NCBI RefSeq assembly: GCF_003651245.1
Contig: NZ_RAPE01000001.1
Coordinates: 992,001-1,056,000, forward strand
Length of the DNA: 64,000 nucleotides
Source: Roseovarius spongiae
Lineage (GTDB): Bacteria; Pseudomonadota; Alphaproteobacteria; Rhodobacterales; Rhodobacteraceae
Direction: 5' to 3'
Position 1 is the first letter of the stretch. Each line of letters begins with the position of its first letter. The position numbers were made by a program, and so were the translations under genes. Below the pieces are notes generated by a model. The model searched no databases. It was not told the DNA's origin and saw only the letters and a list, made by a program, of their open reading frames with translations. Positions 26,445-35,812 of the stretch are shown piece after piece.

Positions 26445-26998
26445 GCGACGCGGCCGAGGTAAAGGCGCGCGCGCGCGAGGCCGCCTTCGCGCGCCGCCGC
26501 GCCGCCCATGCCGCCGCAGGACCCGGCGCGGCGGGGCGTTTGTCGGAGGTGCTGGCCGGGTATCGCGGCGCGCCGCTGGCGGGCTACATGGCGATCCGCA
26601 GCGAAATCGACCCGGCCCCGGCGATGGCCGAGGCCGCTGCGCATGGCACGGTTGGCGTGCCGGTGATCGAGGGCGCGGGCAAGCCGCTGAAATTCTCGCG
26701 CTGGTCGCCGGGCTGCGAAATGAAGGACGGCCCGTTCGGCGCGCGCGTTCCCGCGGTGGAGGACTTCATCACGCCCGAGATCCTGATCGTGCCGCTGGTC
26801 GCCTTCGACCGGCGCGGCGGGCGGCTGGGCTATGGCGGCGGTTTCTATGACCGCACGCTGGAAGAGTTGCGCGCGAAGGGGCCGGCGCTGGCCATCGGCT
26901 TCGCCTATGGCGCGCAGGAGGCCGCGGCGCTGCCGCTCGAGGTGACGGACCAGTCGCTCGACATGGTGGTGACCGAGAACGAGGTGATCACCTTTTAG
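26441..26998 (+). CDS. 5-formyltetrahydrofolate cyclo-ligase
   Basis: Closes 5-formyl-THF to 5,10-methenyl-THF using ATP. The 185-residue protein has the late signature LGYGGGFYDRTL (about 127-138) and an N-terminal basic helix. The GTG start at 26441 lies inside the mgtE stop (GTGA), so it is probably translated by coupling to mgtE. Confidence 0.92.
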   Translation: MSDAAEVKARAREAAFARRRAAHAAAGPGAAGRLSEVLAGYRGAPLAGYMAIRSEIDPAPAMAEAAAHGTVGVPVIEGAGKPLKFSRWSPGCEMKDGPFGARVPAVEDFITPEILIVPLVAFDRRGGRLGYGGGFYDRTLEELRAKGPALAIGFAYGAQEAAALPLEVTDQSLDMVVTENEVITF

Positions 26999-27051
26999 GC
27001 GGCGCGCTCATTCGCCCTGGCGGGCGGCTTCGCATGTTGGAGGAAAACATT

Positions 27052-27522
27052 ATGGCGGAACATGAATACACGGCGCGGATCGTCTGGTCCGGCAATCTCG
27101 GGCAGGGGACGAGCACCTACAAGGGCTATGATCGCAGCTGGACCGTCGAGACGCCGGGCAAGCCGATGATCCAGTGCTCGAACGATCCCGCCATCGGCGG
27201 CGATCCGGGGTTGCACAGCCCCGAGGACCTGCTGCTCTCGGCGCTGTCGGGCTGCCACATGCTGTGGTTCCTGCACCTTGCGAGCGATGCGGGAATCACC
27301 GTGCTGGGTTATTCCGACGACCCGGTCGCGGTGGGCGAGGCGGGCAAGCAGGGTGCGGGCCGGTTCCTGCGCGTCACGCTGCGCCCGCTCATCCTGCTGC
27401 CCGAGGGCACGGACGAGGCGATGGCGGACGCGGTGCACTCCGAGATCCACAAGGTCTGCTACATCGCGCGGTCGGTGAATTTCCCGGTCGAGATCGAGGC
27501 GCGCTACCGCTTCGGCGAATGA
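27052..27522 (+). CDS. OsmC/Ohr-family protein
   Basis: A 156-residue protein with the two family cysteines: Cys68 in SALSGCHM and Cys136 in HKVCYIARS. OsmC-type proteins reduce organic hydroperoxides through this pair. The start was set at ATG 27052 because TTGGAGG lies 8 bases before it; an ATG at 27034 overlaps that Shine-Dalgarno. The exact substrate is unknown. Confidence 0.87.
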   Translation: MAEHEYTARIVWSGNLGQGTSTYKGYDRSWTVETPGKPMIQCSNDPAIGGDPGLHSPEDLLLSALSGCHMLWFLHLASDAGITVLGYSDDPVAVGEAGKQGAGRFLRVTLRPLILLPEGTDEAMADAVHSEIHKVCYIARSVNFPVEIEARYRFGE

Positions 27523-27624
27523 CCCCGCCGCCGCCTCCGGCGGTCGTATTCAACGAGCAGTGAAAGCGCGCGACGCCGGCACTCGCCGCTTGCCCTCGGG
27601 TGCGGGCGGGCCTAACACGATTGC

Positions 27625-28437
27625 ATGAAACTGTTGTTCCTGGGTGATGTGATGGGCCGCGCCGGCCGGCAGGCGGTGGCCGAGCGGTTGCCGGGCCTGC
27701 GCGCGGCGTGGGGGCTCGATTTCGTGGTGGTGAACGGCGAGAACGCGACCAACGGCGTCGGGCTGAGCGGCGATCATGCCCGTGCTCTGCTGGACGCCGG
27801 GGCGGATTGCCTGACGCTGGGCGATCATGCGTTCGACCAGAAGGACATGCTGCGGTTCATCGAGGGCGAGCCGCGCATTCTGCGCCCGCTGAACTTTGCC
27901 AAGGGCGCGCCGGGGCGCGGACACCGGGTGTTCACGGACGCACGCGGACGCAAGGTGCTGGTGGCGCAGGCGCTGGGGCAGGTATTCATGAAGCGCGCCT
28001 TCGACGATCCGTTCTCGGCGCTCGATTCCGTGCTGCGCGCGCACGTGCCGGGCGGCGCGGTGCAGGCGAGCATCGTCGATTTCCATTGCGAAGCCACGAG
28101 CGAGAAGATGGCCGCCGGACATTTCTGCGACGGCCGCGCGAGCCTCGTCGTGGGCACGCATACGCATGTGCCGACGGCGGATGCGCAGATCCTGCCCGGC
28201 GGCGCCGCGTACCTGTCGGATGCGGGCATGTGCGGCGATTACCTGAGCGTGATCGGCATGGACCGCGAAGAGCCGATGCGCCGCTTCGTGACCGGCATGC
28301 CCAAGGGGCGCTTCGCACCGGCGCTGGGCGAGGCGACGCTGTCGGGGGTCTATGTCGAGACGGATGACCGCACAGGCAAGGCGACGCGCATCGAAATGGT
28401 GCGCCAGGGTGGGCGGCTGGAACAGGCCGGGCCATGA
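27625..28437 (+). CDS. YmdB-family metallophosphoesterase (TIGR00282)
   Basis: A 270-residue calcineurin-fold phosphoesterase with the motifs GDVMGRAGR (7-15), NGENATNG (about 39-46), GDHAFDQ (about 73-79) and THTHVPTAD (about 178-186). In Bacillus the homologue hydrolyses cyclic AMP and affects motility and biofilm behaviour. It starts a chain of three genes with overlapping start/stop codons (ymdB-like, EamA exporter, SLC13 permease). Confidence 0.9.
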   Translation: MKLLFLGDVMGRAGRQAVAERLPGLRAAWGLDFVVVNGENATNGVGLSGDHARALLDAGADCLTLGDHAFDQKDMLRFIEGEPRILRPLNFAKGAPGRGHRVFTDARGRKVLVAQALGQVFMKRAFDDPFSALDSVLRAHVPGGAVQASIVDFHCEATSEKMAAGHFCDGRASLVVGTHTHVPTADAQILPGGAAYLSDAGMCGDYLSVIGMDREEPMRRFVTGMPKGRFAPALGEATLSGVYVETDDRTGKATRIEMVRQGGRLEQAGP

Positions 28438-29381
28438 GGGAGGCGGCCTTTCTCTACGGCGTGCTCTTCGTCATGGGCGTTGGCTGGGGCGCGACGATTC
28501 CGCTGGCGAAGGTGGCGGTGAGCACCGGCCATCAGCCGATGGGGCTGATCTTCTGGCAACTGGTGGTGGTCGTTCTCTTCCTTGCCGTGGTGAGCGCGCT
28601 GCGGGGCAAGCGACCGGTCTTTGCCCGCCAGTACCTGCGTCTTTTCGTGATGGTGGCGCTCTGCGGGGCGGTGCTGCCCGACATCTTCTTCTACCTCGCC
28701 GCGATGAACCTGCCCGGCGGCGTGATGTCGATCGTGGTTTCCACGGTCGCGATGTTCTCCTTGCCGATCGCCATCGCTCTGGGCAACGAACGCTTCGAGG
28801 CGCACCGCCTCTTGGGCGTCTTCGTGGGGTTGCTGGGCATCGTGCTGCTGGTCGGACCCGAGGCCAGCTTCACGGGCGGGTTCTCGGCCTGGTTCGTGCT
28901 GCTGGCGCTCTGCGCGCCGATCCTCTACGCGACCGAGGGCAACCTGGTGTGGAAATGGGGCACGCAGGGGCTCGACCCGATGCAGGTGATCCTGGGCGCG
29001 TCGCTGGTGGGCATGGTCATCTCGCTTCCGATTGCGGTGGCGTCGGGGCAATGGATCGACCCGATGCAGGGTTTCGGCGTCGCCGAGGCGGCGCTGGTTG
29101 CGGGCGCGGTCATCCATGCGGCGGTCTATGCCTGCTACGTCTGGCTGGTGGGACGCGCCGGATCGGTCTTTACCGCGCAGTCGAGCTATCTCGTCACCGG
29201 CTGCGGCGTGCTGTGGTCGATGCTGCTCTTGGGCGAGAGTTACTCGGTCTGGGTCTGGGTCGCGCTGGGGGTGATGCTGCTGGGCATGTTCCTCGTGCAG
29301 CCGCGCCACGCGAGGGTTCTTGCACCTGCGCCGGTCATGGAGGAAAATGACGCGGCGCAAGAGGGAAGCCCGCCACTGTGA
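28434..29381 (+). CDS. EamA/DMT-family membrane exporter
   Basis: This 315-residue protein has ten predicted helices in two EamA repeats (first GVLFVMGVGWGATIPLAKV). The substrate is unknown. Its ATG overlaps the stop of the phosphoesterase by 4 bases (ATGA), and its stop overlaps the next GTG by 4 bases, so all three are likely co-translated. It is only distantly like the other EamA protein at 6036-6986. Confidence 0.85.
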   Translation: MREAAFLYGVLFVMGVGWGATIPLAKVAVSTGHQPMGLIFWQLVVVVLFLAVVSALRGKRPVFARQYLRLFVMVALCGAVLPDIFFYLAAMNLPGGVMSIVVSTVAMFSLPIAIALGNERFEAHRLLGVFVGLLGIVLLVGPEASFTGGFSAWFVLLALCAPILYATEGNLVWKWGTQGLDPMQVILGASLVGMVISLPIAVASGQWIDPMQGFGVAEAALVAGAVIHAAVYACYVWLVGRAGSVFTAQSSYLVTGCGVLWSMLLLGESYSVWVWVALGVMLLGMFLVQPRHARVLAPAPVMEENDAAQEGSPPL

Positions 29382-31159
29382 TCGCATATTTCGACCTGTC
29401 GCAGAACACCCAGGCGATCCTGACCCTGGCTGTGGTGGCGGTCATGTTCGCAGGCTTCGTGCGCGAGGTCTATCCGACCGAGGTGGTGGCGCTGGCCGGG
29501 GCGGGGACGATGCTCGCGATGGGGCTGTTGCCCTATGACGCGGCGCTCGCGGTGCTGTCGAACCCGGCGCCCTGGACCATCGCGGCGATGTTCATCATCA
29601 TGGGCGGCCTGGTGCGCACCGGCGCGCTCGAGAGTTTCACGTCGCTCGCTGATCGACGGGCGAAGACCAACCCGCGGATCGCGATCGCGATCCTGATGGC
29701 GCTGGTGGTCCTGGGGTCGGCGGTGATGAACAACACGCCGGTGGTGGTGGTGATGATCCCGGTCTTCGTCCAGCTTGCCCGCACGATGGACGTGCCCGTC
29801 TCCAAGCTGCTGATCCCGCTCAGCTATGCAGCGATCCTGGGCGGCACGCTGACGCTCATCGGCACCTCGACGAACCTGTTGGTGGACGGGGTGGCGCGCG
29901 CACAGGGGCTGCGGCCGTTCTCGATCTTCGAGGTGACGCCGCTCGCCCTGGCGCTGGTCGCCTGGGGCATGATCTACCTGCGCTTCATCGGGCCGTTCCT
30001 GCTGCCCGAGCGCGACAGCATGGCCGACATGCTGAGCGACCGCAGCCGGATGAAGTTCTTTACCGAGGCGGTGATCCCGCCCGACAGCAACCTGATCGGG
30101 CGCGAGGTCACCGGCGTGCAGCTTTTCAAGCGCGAGGGCGTGCGGCTGATCGACGTGATCCGCGGGGACGAGTCGCTCAGGCGGAACCTCGAAGGGGTCA
30201 CGCTCGAGGTCGGCGACCGGGTGGTGCTGCGCACGCAGATGACCGAACTGCTGAGCCTGCAACGCGACAAGAGCCTGCGCCGGGTCGATCAGCTTTCGGC
30301 GGTCGAGACCTCTACGGTCGAGGTGCTGATCACGCCGGGCTGCAAGATGGTCGGCCGCAGCCTTGGCTCCATGCGGCTGCGGCGGCGCTATGGGGTCTAT
30401 CCGCTGGCGGTGCACCGGCGGAACCAGAATATCGGACGCCAGCTTGACGAACTGGTGGTTCGGGTGGGCGACACGCTGCTGCTCGAGGGGGCGCCGGCGG
30501 ATATCCAGCGGCTCGCGAGCGACATGGACCTCGTCGACGTCTCGCAGCCCTCGGCCCGCGCGTTCCGCCGCCGCAAGGCGCCGGTCGCGGTGCTTGCGCT
30601 TCTGGGGATCGTGGCGCTGGCCGCGCTCGGCGTGGCGCCGATCCTGCTGCTCGCGGTGGTGGCCATGGCGGTGGTGCTGCTGTCGCGCTGCATCGACGCG
30701 GATGAGGCGTTTTCGTTTGTCGACGGGCGGCTGCTCGCGCTGATCTTTTCTATGCTCGCGATCGGGGCGGCGCTACAGGAAAGCGGGGCGATCGCTCTGA
30801 TCGTGAAGGCGATCGCGCCGCTGCTGTCGGTGCTGCCGGCGGTCGTCGTGATCTGGGTGGTCTACCTGCTGACCTCGGTGCTGACGGAGCTGGTGAGCAA
30901 CAACGCCGTAGCCGTGGTGGTGACGCCGATCGCGATCAGCCTCGCCGGTGCGATGGGGATCGATCCGCGCCCGCTGGTGGTGGCGGTGATGATCGCCGCA
31001 AGCGCCAGTTTCGCCACCCCGATCGGCTATCAGACCAACACGCTGGTCTATGGCCCCGGCGGGTACAGGTTCACCGATTTTCTGCGCGTGGGCGTGCCAC
31101 TCAACCTGAGCGTCGGCGTGCTCGCCGCGCTGCTGATCCCGTACTTCTTCCCGCTCTGA
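29378..31159 (+). CDS. SLC13/DASS-type permease with two central RCK_C domains
   Basis: A 593-residue inner-membrane transporter. Helices about 15-190 carry the first substrate motif SAVMNNTPVV. Two TrkA-C (RCK_C) regulatory domains follow (about 205-290 and 300-385), then a second membrane half with LTELVSNNAVAVVVTPIA. This layout is typical of putative sulfate, dicarboxylate or citrate permeases; the ion or anion carried cannot be read. It starts with GTG inside the stop of the exporter gene. Confidence 0.88.
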   Translation: MIAYFDLSQNTQAILTLAVVAVMFAGFVREVYPTEVVALAGAGTMLAMGLLPYDAALAVLSNPAPWTIAAMFIIMGGLVRTGALESFTSLADRRAKTNPRIAIAILMALVVLGSAVMNNTPVVVVMIPVFVQLARTMDVPVSKLLIPLSYAAILGGTLTLIGTSTNLLVDGVARAQGLRPFSIFEVTPLALALVAWGMIYLRFIGPFLLPERDSMADMLSDRSRMKFFTEAVIPPDSNLIGREVTGVQLFKREGVRLIDVIRGDESLRRNLEGVTLEVGDRVVLRTQMTELLSLQRDKSLRRVDQLSAVETSTVEVLITPGCKMVGRSLGSMRLRRRYGVYPLAVHRRNQNIGRQLDELVVRVGDTLLLEGAPADIQRLASDMDLVDVSQPSARAFRRRKAPVAVLALLGIVALAALGVAPILLLAVVAMAVVLLSRCIDADEAFSFVDGRLLALIFSMLAIGAALQESGAIALIVKAIAPLLSVLPAVVVIWVVYLLTSVLTELVSNNAVAVVVTPIAISLAGAMGIDPRPLVVAVMIAASASFATPIGYQTNTLVYGPGGYRFTDFLRVGVPLNLSVGVLAALLIPYFFPL

Positions 31160-31242
31160 GGCGCGCGCAAGACCCGTTGCCCGCGCGGCGCTGAGGCGAT
31201 AATAGGGCAGGGAAAACCGCACAGGCAGGAGAGCGCACCCAC

Positions 31243-31983
31243 ATGGCCGGCCATTCAAAATGGGCAAATATTCAACATCGCAAGGGACGGCAGGACGCCG
31301 CCCGCTCCAAGCTGTTCTCCAAGCTCTCGAAGGAGATCACCGTCGCCGCCAAGATGGGCGATCCCGATCCGGAAAAGAACCCGCGCCTGCGGCTCGCGAT
31401 CAAGTCGGCCAAGTCGCAGTCCATGCCCAACGACAATATCGACCGCGCGATCAAGAAATCCCAGGCCGGCGATTCGGAAGATTACGAGGAAATCCGCTAT
31501 GAGGGTTACGGTCCGAACGGCGTGGCGCTGATCGTCGAGGCGATGACGGACAACCGCAACCGCACCGCGAGCAACGTGCGCTCGACCTTCACCAAGCATG
31601 GCGGCAACCTCGGCGAGACCGGCAGCGTCGGCTTCATGTTCGAGCGCAAGGGCGAGGTGGTCTACCCCGCGGATGTGGGCGATGCCGATACCGTCATGAT
31701 GGCCGCGATCGAGGCCGGCGCCGAGGACGTCGAATCGAGCGCGGACGGCCACGTGATCTGGTGCGCGGATACGGACCTCAACGATGTCTCGAACGCGCTT
31801 GAGGCCGACCTGGGCGAATCCGAGGAAACCCGGCTGATCTGGCGGCCCACGACCACGACCGAGATGGACCTCGAGGCGATGCAGAAGCTGATGAAGCTGA
31901 TCGAGGCGCTGGACGACGATGACGACGTGCAGCGTGTGACGGCGAATTTCGAGGCCTCCGACGAGGTGCTTGACCAGCTTTGA
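31243..31983 (+). CDS. yebC: YebC/PmpR-family regulatory protein
   Basis: A 246-residue protein starting [19 protein letters not shown], the hallmark N-terminus of the family. It also has DNIDRAIKK near residue 65 and [20 protein letters not shown] near 88. Family members act as transcription factors or, as more recently proposed, help ribosomes through difficult peptide stretches. Length and all blocks are normal. The ATG has AGGAGA upstream. Confidence 0.95.
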   Translation: MAGHSKWANIQHRKGRQDAARSKLFSKLSKEITVAAKMGDPDPEKNPRLRLAIKSAKSQSMPNDNIDRAIKKSQAGDSEDYEEIRYEGYGPNGVALIVEAMTDNRNRTASNVRSTFTKHGGNLGETGSVGFMFERKGEVVYPADVGDADTVMMAAIEAGAEDVESSADGHVIWCADTDLNDVSNALEADLGESEETRLIWRPTTTTEMDLEAMQKLMKLIEALDDDDDVQRVTANFEASDEVLDQL

Positions 31984-32104
31984 CGGCGTGCAAGATCGGG
32001 CCTGCGCCCTAGATGTGCCGCCTATACATGGGGTTGCCAGCGCCGAAGCGCCATATATAGTGAGGGTATGACACGGCCTAGGCAGCTGAAGGCGGCAGGC
32101 GACG

Positions 32105-32689
32105 ATGGAAGGCGATTTCAGGACCGAATTCGTGCGTGAGCCCGGCGCCCTCAAGCAGCACCCGGCGCTGGTTCTCAACGCGGATTATCGCCCGCTGAGC
32201 TACTATCCCCTCTCGCTCTGGTCATGGCAGGACGCGGTCAAGGCGGCCTGGCTCGATCGGGTGGATATCGTCGCGGAGTACGACGATGTCGTGCGCTCGC
32301 CCAGCATGCAGATCCGCATCCCTTCGGTTATCGTGCTCAAGGATTACGTGAAGCCGCAAAAGCGCGTCGCCTTCACCCGGTTCAACCTGTTCCTGCGCGA
32401 TGAATTCCGCTGCCAGTATTGCGGCGCGCGCGGCGAACTGACCTTCGACCACGTCGTGCCGCGCGCCAGCGGCGGGATCACCAGCTGGGAGAACGTCGTC
32501 GCCGCATGCAGCGGCTGCAACCTGCGCAAGGGCGCCAAGAGCCTGCACCGCACCGGCATGTCCCTGCGCAAGCCCCCGCGCGCGCCCGGCGCCGAGGAGT
32601 TGCGCAACCTCGGGCGCAAGTTTCCGCCCGGCCACCTGCACGAAAGCTGGCTGGATTTTCTCTACTGGGATGCGGAGCTGGAGGCCTGA
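32105..32689 (+). CDS. HNH endonuclease family protein
   Basis: A 194-residue protein with a complete zinc-bound HNH site: CQYC (103-106), DHVVPRASGG (115-124, with the catalytic His), Asn130, and CSGC (135-138). The N-terminal ALVLNADYRPLSYYPLSLWSW is the usual start of this chromosomal alphaproteobacterial form. Its role (repair, restriction or RNA processing) is not established, but it stands among core genes and looks vertically inherited. Confidence 0.9.
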   Translation: MEGDFRTEFVREPGALKQHPALVLNADYRPLSYYPLSLWSWQDAVKAAWLDRVDIVAEYDDVVRSPSMQIRIPSVIVLKDYVKPQKRVAFTRFNLFLRDEFRCQYCGARGELTFDHVVPRASGGITSWENVVAACSGCNLRKGAKSLHRTGMSLRKPPRAPGAEELRNLGRKFPPGHLHESWLDFLYWDAELEA

Positions 32690-32721
32690 GCCGCGCGTCG
32701 TTCTGGGGGCCGGGGAAAGCG

Positions 32722-32752
32722 AAAACCCCGCGCGGGGCGATCCGGCGCGGGG
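32722..32752 (-). terminator. Probable intrinsic terminator of the bactofilin gene
   Basis: On the minus strand CCCCGCGC and GCGCGGGG (32745-32752 and 32726-32733 on the plus strand) form an 8-pair stem with an 11-base loop, followed by TTTTC. It begins about 35 bases after the bactofilin stop. The loop is long, so confidence is moderate. Confidence 0.55.
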
Positions 32753-32786
32753 CGTCAAACGCGATCATCGCGGGAAACGGGCGGCG

Positions 32787-33344
32787 TCAGTCTTTCTGGT
32801 CCTGCTGAGCCTGGGCCGGCGCGCGCTGCGCGCTTCCCGACACGCCGGTCGCCCCGGCGGCGGTCGCCGCCTTGGATTTGGAGTTCAGAGGATCGTCCTG
32901 GCGCTGCACGGAGCCTTCGAAATGTGCGCCGCTCTCGATCGCGATGGTCTTGTGGATGATGTCGCCCTCGACCCGCGCGGTCGAGGTGAGCCGCACCTTC
33001 AACCCGCGCACGCGGCCGACGATGCGCCCGTTGATCACCACGTCGTCGGCGATTACCTCGCCCTTGATCGTCGCGCTTTCGCCGATGGTCAGGAGATGCG
33101 CGCGAATGTCGCCTTCCACGGTGCCCTCGACCTGGATGTCGCCGGTGGTCTTCATGTTGCCGGTGACGTGCAGGTCGGCGGACAACACCGACGCGGGCGG
33201 CTTGGCCTTGGGTGCGGTCGCCTTGAATTCGCCGGACTGCGGCATGGCAGGTTTGGGCGCATCGAGCGATTTGTCCGTGCCGGAGGGCTTTTGCGCGTCG
33301 CCCGTGCGCGGGCTCGGGTCGTTGATTTTGCTCTTAGAAAACAT
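32787..33344 (-). CDS. Bactofilin family cytoskeletal protein
   Basis: A 185-residue polymer-forming protein. A disordered N-terminus (about 1-50) and a disordered Ala/Gln-rich C-terminus (about 155-185) flank the right-handed beta-helix core (about 52-145), in which short repeats such as VEGTVEGDIRAHLLTIGESATIKGE are visible in part. Bactofilins assemble spontaneously into filaments and place cell-wall enzymes. The start overlaps the end of the M23 peptidase gene by 11 bases, the usual bactofilin-peptidase pairing. Confidence 0.92.
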   Translation of the reverse strand: MFSKSKINDPSPRTGDAQKPSGTDKSLDAPKPAMPQSGEFKATAPKAKPPASVLSADLHVTGNMKTTGDIQVEGTVEGDIRAHLLTIGESATIKGEVIADDVVINGRIVGRVRGLKVRLTSTARVEGDIIHKTIAIESGAHFEGSVQRQDDPLNSKSKAATAAGATGVSGSAQRAPAQAQQDQKD

Positions 33345-34656
33345 CTCTCGCAGCCTTGATGTAGATCATGGGGTTGATGGCCTTGCCGTCGACACGAATT
33401 TCATAGTGTAGATGCGTGCCGGTCGAACGTCCAGTGCTGCCCATATCACCGATACGATCCCCGCGCGAGACCCTTTGACCCTTCTTCACGCGGATTTTCG
33501 ACTGGTGCGCGTAGCGGGTCTCGATCCCGAACGCGTGCTGGACCTTGACCAGCCGGCCGTAGCCCGATTGCCAGCCGGCATAGGTGACCACGCCGTCGGC
33601 GGTGGCGTAGATCGGCGTGCCTTGCGGCGCGGCCAGGTCGGTGCCGCTGTGCATCCGCCCCCAGCGCTTCCCGAAGCCCGAGGTATGGCGGAACGCGCTC
33701 TTGACCGGCATCGCAAAGGGCGCCTTCTGCGCGGCGATGCGATACATGTTGAGCCGGTCCATCTGGTTCAGGATGCGGTTGGCGCGCAGCGCGTCAGGCG
33801 ACGGCTCTTCTCCCCTGGTCGACAGGCTGAGCGGCATGAGCGGGCCGCCCTGGCCCGAGTAGCCGCTCTTGACCGTGTCGAGCAGCGACTTGGTGTTCAG
33901 CCCGGCGGCGCGGAACATCTTGTCCAGCGGCTCCACCGAGATCGTCATCGCGTCCTCGAGCTGCTGGAAGATCTGGTCGTTCTGGTCCTGCATCAGCCGG
34001 ATCTGCTGGGTCATCTCGTCGGCGTAGAGGATCGCGTCCTGCGCGTCTTCCGAGATCTTGTCGCGCTCCTTCGCGGTGTCGGCAAGCGCGGCGGTCAGGA
34101 AATCGACGGTCGAGGCGCCGGTTCCGCCCTCGTCGTCCAGCGCGTCGCCACTGCCCGCGCGTTCGGCCAGCGAGGCGGTCAGCGTCTCGGCCTTTTCGCG
34201 CGCGCCGTCGCGTTCCTTCATGGTGCGGCGCAGGGTGTTCTGGATCACCTCGATCCCGGTCTCCATCTCGCGCCGGCGGGTTTCCGAATTCAGAAGTTCC
34301 GATTGCATCACCGAAATCTGCGCCAGCGCCGAGTTGAACCGCTCCTGCGCCTCGGAGGCCTCGCGCGCGCGCAGGTCGCGCTCATGCGACAGCGCGTTCA
34401 GCCGGGCTTCGTAGGTGCGCTGGTCGCGCTTGGCCTGCTCGCGGAAATTGCCGGATCCGATGCTGTCCATCAGCAGGATCGCGGTGGCGATGATCGACCA
34501 ACTGACAAAGACCGATACGCCGGCGAAGGCGATCAGCTGCGATACGGGCCGCAGCCGGATGAACCGGGTGTCCGTGTCCGAACGCAGGAAAACCCGGCGT
34601 TCGGGAAAATAGCGTTCCAGAAGTGCGTTAATCCGTATCGCTGCGCGTGTCCGCAA
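33334..34656 (-). CDS. M23-family peptidoglycan endopeptidase, bactofilin partner
   Basis: A 440-residue bitopic protein: cytoplasmic N-terminus (1-38), one membrane helix (about 40-66), a periplasmic coiled coil (about 75-245) and a C-terminal LytM domain with the zinc motif HSGTDLAAP (about 335-343) and HLHYEI (about 416-421). It cuts peptide cross-links in peptidoglycan. The start is a TTG at 34656 (with GAGGGACGGGG upstream); no ATG or better codon is available before the membrane helix. The overlap with bactofilin suggests the two act together in cell shape or pole morphology. Confidence 0.88.
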   Translation of the reverse strand: MRTRAAIRINALLERYFPERRVFLRSDTDTRFIRLRPVSQLIAFAGVSVFVSWSIIATAILLMDSIGSGNFREQAKRDQRTYEARLNALSHERDLRAREASEAQERFNSALAQISVMQSELLNSETRRREMETGIEVIQNTLRRTMKERDGAREKAETLTASLAERAGSGDALDDEGGTGASTVDFLTAALADTAKERDKISEDAQDAILYADEMTQQIRLMQDQNDQIFQQLEDAMTISVEPLDKMFRAAGLNTKSLLDTVKSGYSGQGGPLMPLSLSTRGEEPSPDALRANRILNQMDRLNMYRIAAQKAPFAMPVKSAFRHTSGFGKRWGRMHSGTDLAAPQGTPIYATADGVVTYAGWQSGYGRLVKVQHAFGIETRYAHQSKIRVKKGQRVSRGDRIGDMGSTGRSTGTHLHYEIRVDGKAINPMIYIKAARDVF

Positions 34657-35022
34657 GGTTCCCCGTCCCTCATTGTCTCTTCCAGCGCGGCGTCCCGTCC
34701 GTCCCGGCGCTATGATGGAATCGATATGCCGCGGCGATGCTGCGCCCCGGCGTCATTACCCAGTGCTCAAAAAACCATCAACTGTTTCCGCCACAAACGT
34801 CGTCGAAACAAGGCTGGATCCCGCCGAGCGGCAAAAAATTGCCGATCTGCAACAGCTTGAAACGCGCTTTTGCGCTGATTGGGGGCGGGTGCGCATGGGA
34901 CGACGTCGCCGCACCGGCCGGGTTCGGATTGAGGCGGAAGTGTTGCTTTTTCCTGATGAAGATGCCCATTAGGATCGGTCGGCGGCAGATGCGCCGCATG
35001 CCGAGAAGGGGACAGAAAGAAC
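34657..35022. other. Divergent intergenic region, no gene seen
   Basis: These 366 bases separate the M23 peptidase (minus) from the sulfotransferase-like gene (plus). Both promoters should lie here. The middle (about 34770-34870) is noticeably more AT-rich than its surroundings. Short frames on either strand have no family resemblance and no convincing ribosome site. Confidence 0.6.
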
Positions 35023-35796
35023 ATGACAAAGGACATCCACCCGATCATCGCGCTTTGGTCGCATCCGCGTTCGATGTCCACCGCGACCGAGCGGATCATG
35101 CGCGAGCGCGGCGATCTCGACTGCGTGCATGAGCCGTTCATGTATGACTATTACGTCCACCGCCGCGCCGGCGAGATGCCACATCTCGAGGTCGACCCCG
35201 ACCTGCCGGTCAGCTACGAGGACATCCGCGCCATGCTGCTGGCGCGCGCCGGGGCCGGGCCGGTCTTCTTCAAGGACATGAGCTATTACGTAACGCCTCG
35301 TCTGCTTGACGATGTCGCGTTCCGCGACCGGATGCGCCATGCCTTCCTGATCCGCGATCCGCGCGCCGCGATCGTGTCCTACCACAAGATCGACCCCGGC
35401 GTGAGCGAGGAGGAGGTCGGCATCGCCGCGCAATGGGAGCACTACCAGGGCCTCGTGGCCGCCGGGCATGCCCCGCCGGTGATCCGCTCGGAGGACATCC
35501 GCAACGATCCGCGCGCCACGATGGCGGCGTTCTGGGACGCCATCGGCCTGTCGCCCGCGCCGCACGCCTTCGAATGGGGCGAGGTCATGCCCGAGGACTG
35601 GAACCAGGTCGAAGGCTGGCACGGGCGCGCCGCCGCAAGCAATTCGATCGAACCGTTGCCCGGGGACTACTACGAGAAGGCAGAAGCCGCATTCGAGGCG
35701 CGCGCGCGGGACGAGCCGCGTCTGCGCGATCTGCTGGCGGCCCATCTGCCGGCCTACGAACGTCTCGCCGAACGCGCGCTGAAACCCGCTGCCTGA
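35023..35796 (+). CDS. Sulfotransferase-like protein
   Basis: A 257-residue protein whose N-terminal SHPRSMSTATERI (about 13-25) is a sulfotransferase-type 5'-phosphosulfate loop for PAPS. The segment HAFLIRDPRAAIVSYHKI (about 106-123) matches the 3'-phosphate-binding block. The acceptor is unknown. Similar proteins in Rhodobacterales are annotated as sulfotransferase family or branched-chain aminotransferase-like; I see only the sulfotransferase pattern. The ATG has GAAGGGGA upstream. Confidence 0.75.
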   Translation: MTKDIHPIIALWSHPRSMSTATERIMRERGDLDCVHEPFMYDYYVHRRAGEMPHLEVDPDLPVSYEDIRAMLLARAGAGPVFFKDMSYYVTPRLLDDVAFRDRMRHAFLIRDPRAAIVSYHKIDPGVSEEEVGIAAQWEHYQGLVAAGHAPPVIRSEDIRNDPRATMAAFWDAIGLSPAPHAFEWGEVMPEDWNQVEGWHGRAAASNSIEPLPGDYYEKAEAAFEARARDEPRLRDLLAAHLPAYERLAERALKPAA

Positions 35797-35812
35797 CGCG
35801 CCGCCCGCGCCG

